Assembly (NCBI GenBank): GCA_963781025.1
Contig: CAWADU010000003.1
Span: forward strand, 1,922,001 to 1,986,000
Length of the DNA stretch: 64,000 nucleotides
Direction of reading: 5' to 3'
From: Tardibacter sp963781025
Lineage (GTDB): Bacteria; Pseudomonadota; Alphaproteobacteria; Sphingomonadales; Sphingomonadaceae
Shown: piece by piece, positions 50,680 through 59,521 of the stretch
Layout: the number at the start of each line of letters is the position of its first letter
Numbering within the stretch: position 1 is the first letter of the stretch
Notes under the pieces: model-generated
Seen by the model: only the letters and a program-made list of their open reading frames with translations
What the model was told of the DNA's origin: nothing
The model's database searches: none
Program-made: the position numbers and the translations under genes

Positions 50680-53367
50680 ATGAAGGTTATCTGGCTCGCC
50701 TGCGTATCTGCATTTGCCCTGAACCAGCCTGTTCTTGCACAGGATATGGAGCAACAGCCCGGCCCGGCCGAAGCCGCAACGGCCCCTTCCAACGGCAGTC
50801 AGGACGAAATCGTCGTGACCGCGACAAAGCGCGCCCAGACCCTGCTGGACGTGCCGATCGCCGTGTCGGCGGTATCCGCAGCCCAGATGCGAAATACCGG
50901 GGCGGTCGACATTCGCGGACTGAACCAGATTTCGCCTTCGCTTCTCGTATCGTCGACCACGTCGGAAGCCGTGGGGGGCGTCGCCCGTATTCGCGGCGTC
51001 GGCACGGTAGGGGATAATCCCGGCCTTGAAAGTTCGGTGGCGACCTTCATCGACGGGGTTTACCGCAACCGCTCGGGCGTCGCGCTGACGGATCTCGGCG
51101 ATGTCGAACGGATCGAAGTGCTGCGCGGGCCACAGGGCACATTGTTCGGCCGCAACGCAAGCGCGGGCCTGATCAACGTCATTACGCGCGGCCCGAGTTA
51201 CGAGGCGCAGGGCAATGCCGAGGTCACCTACGGCAATTACGATTATTGGCGCATCGCGGGCGGCGTGACCGGCCCGTTCGGCGACAGCCGGACGCTCGCC
51301 TACCGGCTGGACGGCGTCTACACCAAGCGCGACGGCTTCCTGAAAGACGTGGTTTCAGGACATCGCTTCAACAACCGCGACCGCTGGCTGGCGCGCGGCC
51401 AGATATTGTTCGAGCCGACGACGGACCTGTCTGTCCGACTGATCGCCGACTATGCCAAACGGAATGAGGAATGCTGCGCTGCGGTGCTGCAGCCTGCAAG
51501 CGACACGATCGCGACGCCGGGAGGCATCATCACCCAACCAAGCTCGGTGGCGGCGCTCCAGCAGGCGCTGGGTGGCATAATTCTGCAAAACCCCTATGCC
51601 CGGCGGGTCGCGGTGACGCCTGGCCAAGGCTATCAGTCCGACGTGCGCGACTGGGGCCTTTCGGGCGAACTCAACTGGAACTTCGGCGACGCGAAGCTGA
51701 CCTCGATCACCGCCTACAGGGATTGGAAATCCGATCGCGGACAGGATGCCGATTTCTCCAACCTCGACCTGATCCCGCGCAACAACTACGACCAGCGGTT
51801 CAAGACCTTCACCCAGGAATTGCGGCTTCAGGGCAAGGCGCTGGACAACAAGCTCGACTGGCTGGTCGGCGCCTATTACGCGAACGAAAAGCTTTCCATC
51901 ACCGACGACCTCGGCTTTGGGAGCCAGTACGGCCTGTTCCAGGCCTGCCAGGTGGTGGGCCAGGCGGCGCCAACGCTTGGCGTGCCCGCCAGCCTTGCCA
52001 TCAGCCCGCTATCGCCCGGTTGTCTCAATCCGGCGGTGGCGGCCGGGCTTCCCGGCGTGCTCGGCCCGCTGGCCGGCCCGCTCGCCGCAGGGTTGAACCG
52101 GCTTTATGGCATCGGCAATGTCGGGAACGCCGACGCGTTGCACCAGAAGAGCCAGAACTACGCCTTTTTCACGCACAATGTGTTCAACGTCACCGACCGG
52201 CTCGCTGTCACGCTCGGCGCACGCTGGACGCATGACAAAAAGAAGCTCAACGCCAGCTTCGCATCCACCAACGCCGCCTGCGCAACCCAGAGAGCGACAC
52301 TGGTGGGTATCCGCGACAACCCGGCGCTTCCTGTTGCCGCACGCACGCTGGCAGGCAATCTCATCACGCTTGCCTGCCTGTCGAACATCGGCACGGTCGT
52401 CGACGGCGATTACGCCGACAGCCAGAGCAACAGCCAGTGGAGCGGCACCGCCGTCGTCAGTTACAAGCTGCTCAATAATCTGATGACCTATGCCAGCTAT
52501 TCGAAGGGGTACAAGGCAGGCGGCTACAACCTCGACCGGTCGGGCCTCAATCCCGATGCGATCGATGTGCGCGACCTCCGCTTCGCGCCGGAAAAGGTCG
52601 ACGCCTTCGAAATCGGCGCGAAGCTCGACGTGCGTGGATTCCGCCTGAATGCGGCAGTTTTCTATCAGGAATTCAGCCAGTTCCAGCTCAACACCTTCAA
52701 CGGCATCAGCTTCGTCGTGGAGAATATTCAAGCCTGCAAGGATGCGCTGAGCCCGGCCGCGGGCGCATTGCCGACGCTCGGCAGTTGCAGCGGCAAGCGG
52801 AAGGCTGGCGTCGTCTCGCAGGGCGTCGAACTGGAAGCGACGCTGTTCCCCGCCGACTATCTCTCGGTCGATGCGGGCTTCACTTATGCCGACACGCATT
52901 ACCGGTCGAAACTGGTCGGTACAGGCGGACAGCCCCTGCCGAATGGGCTGGCGCTTCTGCCGGGCCAACAGCTTTCGAACGCGCCCAAATATGTCGTGAC
53001 GACGGGTTTCACCTACACGCCGGAAATCACCGTCTCCGGCATAAGGGCGCTGCTCCATGCCGATATGCGCTATATGTCGGACTTCAACACCGGTTCCGAC
53101 CTCTTTCCCGAGAAGCGGCAGGACAGCGTGACGACAATCAACGCGCGCCTGGGCCTGATGGGGCCAGACAAGGCATGGAGCCTGGAATTCTGGGGGCAGA
53201 ACCTGCTCAATGCCGATTACACGCAGACCATCGCCAACGCGCCCGGGCAAGGCAGCGGATCGGCCGGGTTCGTCCGGAACGGCTTCGCCAGCTCCGCCAC
53301 CCAGTTGTTCATCAACTTCCCCGCTGAACCCCGAACCTATGGCGTGACGGTGCGGACGACGTTCTGA
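50680..53367 (+). CDS. TonB-dependent outer-membrane receptor
   Basis: An 895-residue receptor with a signal peptide (MKVIWLACVSAFALNQPVLA), a TonB box-like EIVVTATK (about residues 43-50), a plug domain with VEVLRGPQGTLFGRNASAG-type sequence (near residues 145-165), and a C-terminal beta-barrel ending in aromatic-rich strands (TYGVTVRTTF, terminal Phe). It belongs to the large sphingomonad receptor group that takes up siderophores, glycans or aromatics; the substrate is unknown. The 275-nt upstream region, shared with the divergent CsgG-like gene, shows no clear regulatory motif. Alternative in-frame starts GTG 50674/50677 are close by. Confidence 0.92.
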   Translation: MKVIWLACVSAFALNQPVLAQDMEQQPGPAEAATAPSNGSQDEIVVTATKRAQTLLDVPIAVSAVSAAQMRNTGAVDIRGLNQISPSLLVSSTTSEAVGGVARIRGVGTVGDNPGLESSVATFIDGVYRNRSGVALTDLGDVERIEVLRGPQGTLFGRNASAGLINVITRGPSYEAQGNAEVTYGNYDYWRIAGGVTGPFGDSRTLAYRLDGVYTKRDGFLKDVVSGHRFNNRDRWLARGQILFEPTTDLSVRLIADYAKRNEECCAAVLQPASDTIATPGGIITQPSSVAALQQALGGIILQNPYARRVAVTPGQGYQSDVRDWGLSGELNWNFGDAKLTSITAYRDWKSDRGQDADFSNLDLIPRNNYDQRFKTFTQELRLQGKALDNKLDWLVGAYYANEKLSITDDLGFGSQYGLFQACQVVGQAAPTLGVPASLAISPLSPGCLNPAVAAGLPGVLGPLAGPLAAGLNRLYGIGNVGNADALHQKSQNYAFFTHNVFNVTDRLAVTLGARWTHDKKKLNASFASTNAACATQRATLVGIRDNPALPVAARTLAGNLITLACLSNIGTVVDGDYADSQSNSQWSGTAVVSYKLLNNLMTYASYSKGYKAGGYNLDRSGLNPDAIDVRDLRFAPEKVDAFEIGAKLDVRGFRLNAAVFYQEFSQFQLNTFNGISFVVENIQACKDALSPAAGALPTLGSCSGKRKAGVVSQGVELEATLFPADYLSVDAGFTYADTHYRSKLVGTGGQPLPNGLALLPGQQLSNAPKYVVTTGFTYTPEITVSGIRALLHADMRYMSDFNTGSDLFPEKRQDSVTTINARLGLMGPDKAWSLEFWGQNLLNADYTQTIANAPGQGSGSAGFVRNGFASSATQLFINFPAEPRTYGVTVRTTF

Positions 53368-54429
53368 TCACATATAGCGATGTTCGCCGAGCCCCTCGAA
53401 CGGCGTCCATGCTTCGCCGGCCGGAAGGGGAGCGAATATCTCGTCGATCATTTCGTCGGTGACGTCCTCGGGCGCCGCGGGGTCCCAGCACGGGGCGTTG
53501 TCCTTGTCGATCAGCAGCGCCCGGACGCCCTCGGCAAAATCGTGGCGCTCGGCGATATGGACGGCGATCCCGTATTCAAGCTGCATCTCGTCTGTGAAGT
53601 CGCGCATTTTCGGACCGTGCGCCAGAAGACGAAGCGCTATTTTGCATGAAGTCGGCGACTTGGCGCCGATCGTCCGCAGTTCCTTCTTCGCCCATTCCGA
53701 TGGGTCGGAGCGGAGCGCCGCGATGATATCCTCAAGGCTGTCGCTCGCGAACAGCCTGGCAATCTGCGACCGGTTCCGTTCAATCCGCGCATAGGGCGCC
53801 ACCACGTCGCTGGTCTGAAAAAGCTGGTCGATGTAATGGGGCTGGGCGGCAATCGCCGCCTTGACGCCAGACAGTGCGGACGACGGCAGGTAATGGCTCG
53901 CCAGCCCGAGGTCGAGGCATTCCGCGCCATCAAGACGCGCCGCCGTCAGCGCCAGAAATTGCCCCACCCGGTCGGGCAGGCGCGACAGATACCAGCCGGC
54001 GCCGACATCGGGGAACAAGCCGATTGTCGCCTCGGGCATGGCGAAGACGGTATTTTCCGTCGCGATGCGATAGCGGCAGGGAAGCGACAGGCCAACGCCG
54101 CCGCCCATGGTGACGCCGTCCATGAAAGCCATGATGGGCTTTGGATAACCGAACATCAGATGGTTCATCCGATATTCCGCCATGAAAAAGGCGCGGGCAG
54201 AAGGGGATCCCCCCTCCACCACCTGTCTGACGTCACCTCCCGCGCAAAAGCCCCGCCCCTCGCCATGCTCGACGATCACCGCCTCGATGCCGGGTTCGTT
54301 GCGCCATCGCAGCAGGGCGGCACTGATCGCCTCGCACATATCGAGGCTCAGCGCGTTGATCGCCCGCGGGCGGTTGAGCGTGATCCGCCCGATATGGCCC
54401 TGTGTCCGGACGAGGACGGATTTGGTCAT
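53368..54429 (-). CDS. 3-Hydroxyisobutyryl-CoA hydrolase-like enoyl-CoA hydratase/isomerase family protein
   Basis: A 353-residue crotonase-fold protein. GFCAGGDVRQV and DGVTMGGGVGLSLPCRYRIA form the oxyanion hole region. PEATIGLFPDVGAGWYLSRL is the signature that separates 3-hydroxyisobutyryl-CoA hydrolases (valine catabolism) from enoyl-CoA hydratases. The ATG at 54429 is chosen since the longer frame adds an unrelated lead. Its stop directly abuts the stop of the receptor gene (TGATCA). Confidence 0.87.
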   Translation of the reverse strand: MTKSVLVRTQGHIGRITLNRPRAINALSLDMCEAISAALLRWRNEPGIEAVIVEHGEGRGFCAGGDVRQVVEGGSPSARAFFMAEYRMNHLMFGYPKPIMAFMDGVTMGGGVGLSLPCRYRIATENTVFAMPEATIGLFPDVGAGWYLSRLPDRVGQFLALTAARLDGAECLDLGLASHYLPSSALSGVKAAIAAQPHYIDQLFQTSDVVAPYARIERNRSQIARLFASDSLEDIIAALRSDPSEWAKKELRTIGAKSPTSCKIALRLLAHGPKMRDFTDEMQLEYGIAVHIAERHDFAEGVRALLIDKDNAPCWDPAAPEDVTDEMIDEIFAPLPAGEAWTPFEGLGEHRYM

Positions 54430-54568
54430 GGATTCATCTTCCCTGAAACTGGATGGCCACTTTTCCGCAAATGCCCCCTCGGCCACATGCTTCGTCTCCC
54501 CGCTCAATCCCATTGACGACAGGATTTGACGAAGTTCTAGGGAGGGGCGATGCCGAAAGGAAGCCGCG

Positions 54569-55336
54569 CTATTTCTTTTCGGGCAACGTAGCCGCTTTCA
54601 GGAACTGGGCGAATTCAACCGGGAAGGGAAACACGATCGTCGAGGTCTTCTCGCCGGCGATGACATTGAGCGTGTTCAGATAGCGAAGCTGCATCGCCTC
54701 CGGCCGCTTCGCAAGGATTTCGCCTGCCTCGAGCAGTTTTTGCGCGGCCTGCTGTTCACCCTCGGCGTTGATCACCTTCGCGCGCCGCTCACGCTCGGCC
54801 TCCGCCTGACGGGCGATCGCCCGCCGCATGGATTCGTCGATGTCGACGTGCTTGATTTCCACAGTGGCGACCTTGATGCCCCATGCATCGGTCTGGATGT
54901 CGAGGATTCCCTGGATGTCCCGGTTGAGCTTGTCGCGTTCGGCCAGCATCTCGTCGAGCTCATGCTTGCCGAGCACCGACCTGAGCGTCGTCTGGGCAAG
55001 CTGGCTGGTGGCCATCATGTAATCCTCCACCTGGATGACCGCCCTTTCCGGATCGAGGATACGGAAATAGATCACCGCACTGACCCGCACCGAGACATTG
55101 TCGTGCGAGATTACGTCCTGCGTCGGCACATCGAGGACCAGCGTGCGCAAATCGGTGCGGACCATCTGCTGGACGAAGGGGATGAGAAGGATCAGCCCCG
55201 GCCCCTTCACCCCGGTGAAACGGCCAAGGGTGAACACCACGCCGCGTTCATATTCGCGCAGGATCTTCACCGCCGCCGACAGGAACGCGATGACAAGGAT
55301 TATCAGGGGCACGTAAAGCGCGAGTTGCATCAGCAT
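54569..55336 (-). CDS. Slipin (SPFH/stomatin-like) membrane protein
   Basis: A 255-residue protein with an N-terminal membrane helix (residues 5-25, LALYVPLIILVIAFLSAAVK), the SPFH domain (GVVFTLGRFTGVKGPGLILL; QDVISHDNVSVRVSAVIYFR) and a charged coiled-coil with AEAERERRAKVINAEGEQQA. It forms large membrane scaffolds and pairs with NfeD proteases. The nfeD-like gene ends 4 nt upstream, giving the classical pair. Confidence 0.93.
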   Translation of the reverse strand: MLMQLALYVPLIILVIAFLSAAVKILREYERGVVFTLGRFTGVKGPGLILLIPFVQQMVRTDLRTLVLDVPTQDVISHDNVSVRVSAVIYFRILDPERAVIQVEDYMMATSQLAQTTLRSVLGKHELDEMLAERDKLNRDIQGILDIQTDAWGIKVATVEIKHVDIDESMRRAIARQAEAERERRAKVINAEGEQQAAQKLLEAGEILAKRPEAMQLRYLNTLNVIAGEKTSTIVFPFPVEFAQFLKAATLPEKK

Positions 55337-55340
55337 CTTG

Positions 55341-56792
55341 CTATCCTTCTCTTGGCGGTGAGGCCGGAGGCGGGGCGGGCTCCACCTCCAGCGTCAGGCC
55401 GTGCAGCATCTTCACGCGAACATGCTGGCCCTTCCTGAAAGCCTGACCGCCCTTTGCCGTCCAACGTTCGCCATGCGCGAACACCTGCCCGGTGCCGCCG
55501 CTCCAGCTTTCCACCACGGCGGGAGCGCCGATCATCTGCTCGCGCCCGCTCACCACGCCTCGCCGGCGGGCAGTCAGGGCCAGGCGGGCGATCGTCACGA
55601 TCATCGCAAGGCTGGCGAGGGCGACGCTGCCGATGACCGGCCACGCCACCCGGAAGGCCGAAACATCGGTATCAACGAGAATGGCCGCGCCGATTACGAA
55701 CGCGGCCACGCCGCCGATGCCGAGCGTGCCGAGCGAGGGCGTATGCGCCTCTGCAACCATCAGGCCGATGCCCAGCAGAATCAGTCCGACACCCGCATAG
55801 TTCACCGGCAGGGCCGCAAAGGCATAGAGGCCGAGAAGCAGGCTGATCGCCCCGACCGTCCCCGGATAGAAGCTGCCGGGATTGAAGAATTCAAAGAGCA
55901 GCCCGTAGACGCCGACCATCATCAGAATGAGCGCGATATTGGGATTGGTGATCGTGCTGAGCAACTGCGTCCGCCAATCGGGCCGAACGTCCTCCACCGC
56001 CAGCCCGCGGGTGGCGAGCGTGATCGGCTTTCCCGCGGCCGTCACCCTGCGGCCGTTTATTTGCCCGAGCAGGTCGCGGATGTCGCGCGCCACAACGTCG
56101 ATGACTCCCTGGGACAGCGCGGCGCTGGCAGGCAGGCTCGCCGCCTCGCGGACCGCCTTTTCCGCCCAGTCCGCGTTGCGCCCGCGCAGTTCGGCAAGCG
56201 AGCGGATATAAGCGACCGCGTCGTTCACCGCCTTGGCTTCCATCGGATCGCCCGGTTTCGCCGCCGGTTTTTTATCCTTGCCGGGTTGGCCCTCGTCGCC
56301 GCCGGGCATGGGCAAGCCGCCGCCTCCGCCGATCTGCACGGGAGTAGCCGCGCCGACATTGGTTCCCGGCGCCATCGCGGCGATATGGCTCGCCAGCAGG
56401 ATGAACGTGCCAGCGCTGGCTGCCCGCGCGCCACCGGGCGCGACATAGGTCACAACCGGAACCGGCGAGGCGAGGATGTCGCGGATTATCTCGCGCATCG
56501 ACGTGTCGAGGCCACCCGGCGTATCGAGACGGATGACGAAGAGGGGCGCGTTGCGCGCCGCCGCCTTCTTCAGGTTGCGCGATACATAGTCGGCGGTCGC
56601 TGGGCCGATGATGCCATCAAGGTGGAGGACCATGACGGGGGCACGGCCGACAGGCGGTGGCGCGGCGTGAGCCCCCGCCGCTGCATCTGGCAAAAGGAAG
56701 GCCGCCAGGGCGACGACGACGGCAATTGCCGGACGCCAGTACCGGAAGGCCCGGTACCGGAAGATATCGAATCTGCGTTCCGTCGCATGCAT
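55341..56792 (-). CDS. NfeD-family membrane serine protease (stomatin operon partner)
   Basis: About 483 residues. A signal/anchor helix (AIAVVVALAAFLLPDAAAGA) is followed by a ClpP-like protease domain with VIRLDTPGGLDTSMREIIRD, the catalytic Ser in RAASAGTFILLASHIAAMAP, and Lys in the KAVNDAVAYIRSLAELRGRN region. Several membrane helices (residues about 300-420) precede a C-terminal OB-fold NfeD domain. Its presumed substrates are the C-termini of slipins. The ATG at 56792 is preferred (GGGGCGGA upstream), with 56810 and 56858 possible. Confidence 0.88.
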   Translation of the reverse strand: MHATERRFDIFRYRAFRYWRPAIAVVVALAAFLLPDAAAGAHAAPPPVGRAPVMVLHLDGIIGPATADYVSRNLKKAAARNAPLFVIRLDTPGGLDTSMREIIRDILASPVPVVTYVAPGGARAASAGTFILLASHIAAMAPGTNVGAATPVQIGGGGGLPMPGGDEGQPGKDKKPAAKPGDPMEAKAVNDAVAYIRSLAELRGRNADWAEKAVREAASLPASAALSQGVIDVVARDIRDLLGQINGRRVTAAGKPITLATRGLAVEDVRPDWRTQLLSTITNPNIALILMMVGVYGLLFEFFNPGSFYPGTVGAISLLLGLYAFAALPVNYAGVGLILLGIGLMVAEAHTPSLGTLGIGGVAAFVIGAAILVDTDVSAFRVAWPVIGSVALASLAMIVTIARLALTARRRGVVSGREQMIGAPAVVESWSGGTGQVFAHGERWTAKGGQAFRKGQHVRVKMLHGLTLEVEPAPPPASPPREG

Positions 56793-56900
56793 CAGGTCCG
56801 CCCCAGTCATGGAGCCGTCGCCGATCAAGCTAGCATAAATTGCCGTGACATCACACAAAACCGCCCAAGCGCGGTCCGGCGCGACTGCCCGAAGCGTCCG

Positions 56901-57362
56901 TTACCCCCGCACGGCCTTGGCGATGGCGTCGAGCAGGCCGTTCGCAAAACCGGACTCGCGCTTGTCGTAGAAAGCCTTGGCGACATCGACATATTCGGAA
57001 ATGACGGTGCCGGTGCGCACATCGGGGCGGGCGACAAGCTCATAGGCGCCGCAACGCAGGAGCTGGCGCATCGGCCGGTCCAGCCGCTCGATGGTCCAGC
57101 CCGGCGCCAGCTTGGATGCGATCAGCGCGTCGATTTCCTCACGGCGCGCGTCGACGCCCGCCACCAAATCGTCGAAGAAATCAATCTCCGCGTCATGATA
57201 TTGCGCGTCTTCGATTTCCGCGCCCAGCCGATGGTTATGGAACTCGCTCAGCAGCAGGGGCAGCTTCGTCGCCTCCATCTCCTGCTGATAGAGCGCCTGC
57301 ACGGCGGCCAGCCGCGCGGCCGAACGCGATATCGCGCGATTGGGTTTTGCGTCGGCGCTCAT
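56901..57362 (-). CDS. nusB: Transcription antitermination protein NusB
   Basis: A 153-residue all-helical protein with SRSAARLAAVQALYQQEMEA, the FFDDLVAGVDARREEIDALI region and RPMRQLLRCGAYEL, ending VAKAFYDKRESGFANGLLDA. It promotes rRNA antitermination with NusE. The ATG overlaps the ribH stop (ATGA), the common alphaproteobacterial rib-nusB arrangement. Confidence 0.95.
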   Translation of the reverse strand: MSADAKPNRAISRSAARLAAVQALYQQEMEATKLPLLLSEFHNHRLGAEIEDAQYHDAEIDFFDDLVAGVDARREEIDALIASKLAPGWTIERLDRPMRQLLRCGAYELVARPDVRTGTVISEYVDVAKAFYDKRESGFANGLLDAIAKAVRG

Positions 57363-57781
57363 TGCGCGAACCGTTCGCGAAGCTTCATCATCGCCAGCGC
57401 GGCGCGCGCGGCATCGCCGCCCTTGTCCTTCTCGCCCTTCCGCGCGCGGACCCAGGCCTGCGCTTCGTTCTCCACGGTCAATATGCCGTTGCCGATCGGG
57501 ATGCCGTCCATCGTCAACGCCATGATGCCGCGTGCGCTTTCATTGGAAACGACCTCGAAATGATAGGTTTCCCCGCGAATGACGACGCCAAGCGCGACGA
57601 ACGCGTCGTAACGCCCCGTTTCCGCCGCCATTGCGATCGCGCCGGGCACTTCCAGCGCGCCCGGAACCGTGACGACTTCGGCGCTGTGACCCGCCTCCTC
57701 GACAGCCGCGCGCGCACCCTCGATAAGTGCGTCGTTGAGTGCGCCATAGAAACGCGCCTCGACGATCAGTACCCGCGCCAT
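57359..57781 (-). CDS. ribH: 6,7-Dimethyl-8-ribityllumazine synthase
   Basis: A 140-residue enzyme that condenses dihydroxybutanone phosphate with the ribitylamino-uracil. It shows ARFYGALNDALIEGAR, VPGALEVPGAIAMAAETGRY, GVVIRGETYHFEVVSNESAR and GNGILTVENEAQA. The ATG at 57781 sits directly after the ribB stop; a longer frame overlapping that gene is rejected. Confidence 0.95.
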   Translation of the reverse strand: MARVLIVEARFYGALNDALIEGARAAVEEAGHSAEVVTVPGALEVPGAIAMAAETGRYDAFVALGVVIRGETYHFEVVSNESARGIMALTMDGIPIGNGILTVENEAQAWVRARKGEKDKGGDAARAALAMMKLRERFAQ

Positions 57782-57782
57782 G

Positions 57783-58904
57783 TCAGTTCTCCGCAGTCGG
57801 TATCGGACGTTCGCCGATGATGTTGAGGCCATAGCCCGCGAGCGCCACCAGGGTGTGATGCGAGTTGGTCAGGAGGATCATGTCGTGGATGCCCAGTTCA
57901 GCCAGGATCTGGGCCCCGACGCCATAGTCGCGAAGCTCGTTCATGTCGTCCGCGTCGAGCGGGCGCCCCGTGGCGCGGCGCTTCATCACGGTCGACAGCA
58001 TTTCGGGAACGTTGCGGTTGATCACGACGACGACGCCCGCGCCCTCTTTCGCGATTTGGTGCATGGCGTTCTCGAGCAGGCGCGCGCGCGGGCTGACCTC
58101 GCCGAGCATGTCACTGAAAGGCGAAAGCTGGTGCATACGGACCAGGGTGGGCTTGTCGGGGTCGAGATGCCCCTTGACGAGCGCCAGCGTCTCCTGCCCG
58201 ATCGCCTTGTTGCGATAGGTGATGGCTTTCCAGTCGCCGCCGAAACGGCTGCTGAACGGCACTTCGGCAATCTTTTCGACATTATGGTCGTGCCGCCGCC
58301 GGTAGGCGATCAGATCCCGGATCGTGCCGATTTTGAGATTGTGGAGCTGTGCGAAGGCGACGAGATCGTCCATCCGCGCCATCGTCCCGTCATCCTTCAT
58401 GATCTCGCAGATCACGCCCGAAGGGTTGAGCCCGGCAAGCCGCGCGACATCGACCGCCGCCTCGGTGTGGCCGGCGCGCACCAGAACCCCGCCGGGCTTG
58501 GCGACAAGCGGGAAGACATGCCCGGGCGTGACGATATGTTCGGGGCCTTTGGAAGCGTCGATAGCCACCGAAATGGTGCGTGCCCGGTCTCCGGCCGAAA
58601 TGCCGGTGGTGACGCCTTCGCGCGCCTCGATCGACACCGTGAACGCCGTCTCATGACGAGTGCCGTTGTTGCGGCTCATCAACTGCAGGCCAAGCTGGTC
58701 GACCCGTTCCTTGGCAAGCGCAAGGCATATCAGGCCGCGCCCGTGCGTCGCCATGAAGTTGATTGCATGGGGCGTCGCCATCTGCGCGGGAATGACAAGA
58801 TCGCCCTCATTCTCGCGGTCCTCGTCATCGACAAGGATGAACATCCGGCCATTCCTGGCCTCGTCGATGATTTCTTCGACGCCAGACAAAAACGCCCTCG
58901 TCAT
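57783..58904 (-). CDS. ribB: 3,4-Dihydroxy-2-butanone 4-phosphate synthase with degenerate GTP cyclohydrolase II domain
   Basis: A 373-residue protein. The N-terminal 210 residues are a complete DHBP synthase (DDEDRENEGDLVIPAQMATP at 26-45; TPGHVFPLVAKPGGVLVRAG; HTEAAVDVARLAG). The C-terminal part has the GTP cyclohydrolase II outline (LVRMHQLSPFSDML; DYGVGAQILAELGIHDMILL) but lacks all three zinc cysteines of the CxxxxGDxxxSxRCxC region. This matches the RibBX type, in which only RibB activity remains. A separate ribA gene must lie elsewhere. Overlaps ribE by 4 nt. Confidence 0.93.
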   Translation of the reverse strand: MTRAFLSGVEEIIDEARNGRMFILVDDEDRENEGDLVIPAQMATPHAINFMATHGRGLICLALAKERVDQLGLQLMSRNNGTRHETAFTVSIEAREGVTTGISAGDRARTISVAIDASKGPEHIVTPGHVFPLVAKPGGVLVRAGHTEAAVDVARLAGLNPSGVICEIMKDDGTMARMDDLVAFAQLHNLKIGTIRDLIAYRRRHDHNVEKIAEVPFSSRFGGDWKAITYRNKAIGQETLALVKGHLDPDKPTLVRMHQLSPFSDMLGEVSPRARLLENAMHQIAKEGAGVVVVINRNVPEMLSTVMKRRATGRPLDADDMNELRDYGVGAQILAELGIHDMILLTNSHHTLVALAGYGLNIIGERPIPTAEN

Positions 58905-59512
58905 TTGCCGCTCCTGAGTGACTGCATGCGGCCCAGATAGCGCGCGATCACATCGATTTCGAGATTGACCGACCGGCCCGCGCGCAGGTCGTCGAACGTC
59001 GTCTGTTCGGCTGTATGGGGAATGATGTTGATGCCGAAGCGGACGCCGCCATCGGCCCTGTCCGTCACCCCGTTCACCGTCAGCGAAACGCCGTCGACGG
59101 CAATCGACCCCTTGGCCGCGAGGAACGGCGCAAGCGCCGCCCCAGCCTCGATCTCGATCCGCTTCGAAGCGCCCTCGGGCGTCACCAACACAATCTCTCC
59201 AACGCCATCGACATGGCCGGTGACGATATGGCCGCCCAGTTCATCGCCTACCTTCAGGGCGCGTTCCAGATTGAGCCGCCGCCCCACAGCCCATTGATCG
59301 CGGGCGGCGCATGCAATGGTTTCAGCCGAAACGTCGACCGAAAACCAGTCTTCGCCCTTGTCGACCACTGTCAGGCACACCCCCGAGCACGCGATCGAGG
59401 CGCCCAGATCAACCGTCTCCATGTCATAGGTGGTAAGGACGCGGACGCGCAGATCGCCGCGCTGTTCGATCGCGTCGATCACACCGACATCCGTGATGAT
59501 TCCCGTAAACAT
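58901..59512 (-). CDS. ribE: Riboflavin synthase alpha subunit
   Basis: A 203-residue enzyme with the MFTGIITDVGVIDAIEQRGD start and two lumazine-binding repeats (LGASIACSGVCLTVVDKGED; AAKGSIAVDGVSLTVNGVTD) joined by LGGHIVTGHVDGVGEI. It dismutates two ribityllumazines to riboflavin. Follows ribD by 9 nt. No FMN riboswitch-like structure was recognised before this or ribD. Confidence 0.95.
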   Translation of the reverse strand: MFTGIITDVGVIDAIEQRGDLRVRVLTTYDMETVDLGASIACSGVCLTVVDKGEDWFSVDVSAETIACAARDQWAVGRRLNLERALKVGDELGGHIVTGHVDGVGEIVLVTPEGASKRIEIEAGAALAPFLAAKGSIAVDGVSLTVNGVTDRADGGVRFGINIIPHTAEQTTFDDLRAGRSVNLEIDVIARYLGRMQSLRSGK

Positions 59513-59521
59513 GCCGACGCC

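Noticed and set aside
53360..53372. Abutting convergent stop codons forming TGATCA
   Set aside because: Interesting packing but likely chance; no terminator or regulatory structure seen.
55401..57563. 720-codon plus-strand frame opposite nfeD, nusB, ribH
   Set aside because: Crosses three real genes and intergenic gaps; composition typical of antisense reading.
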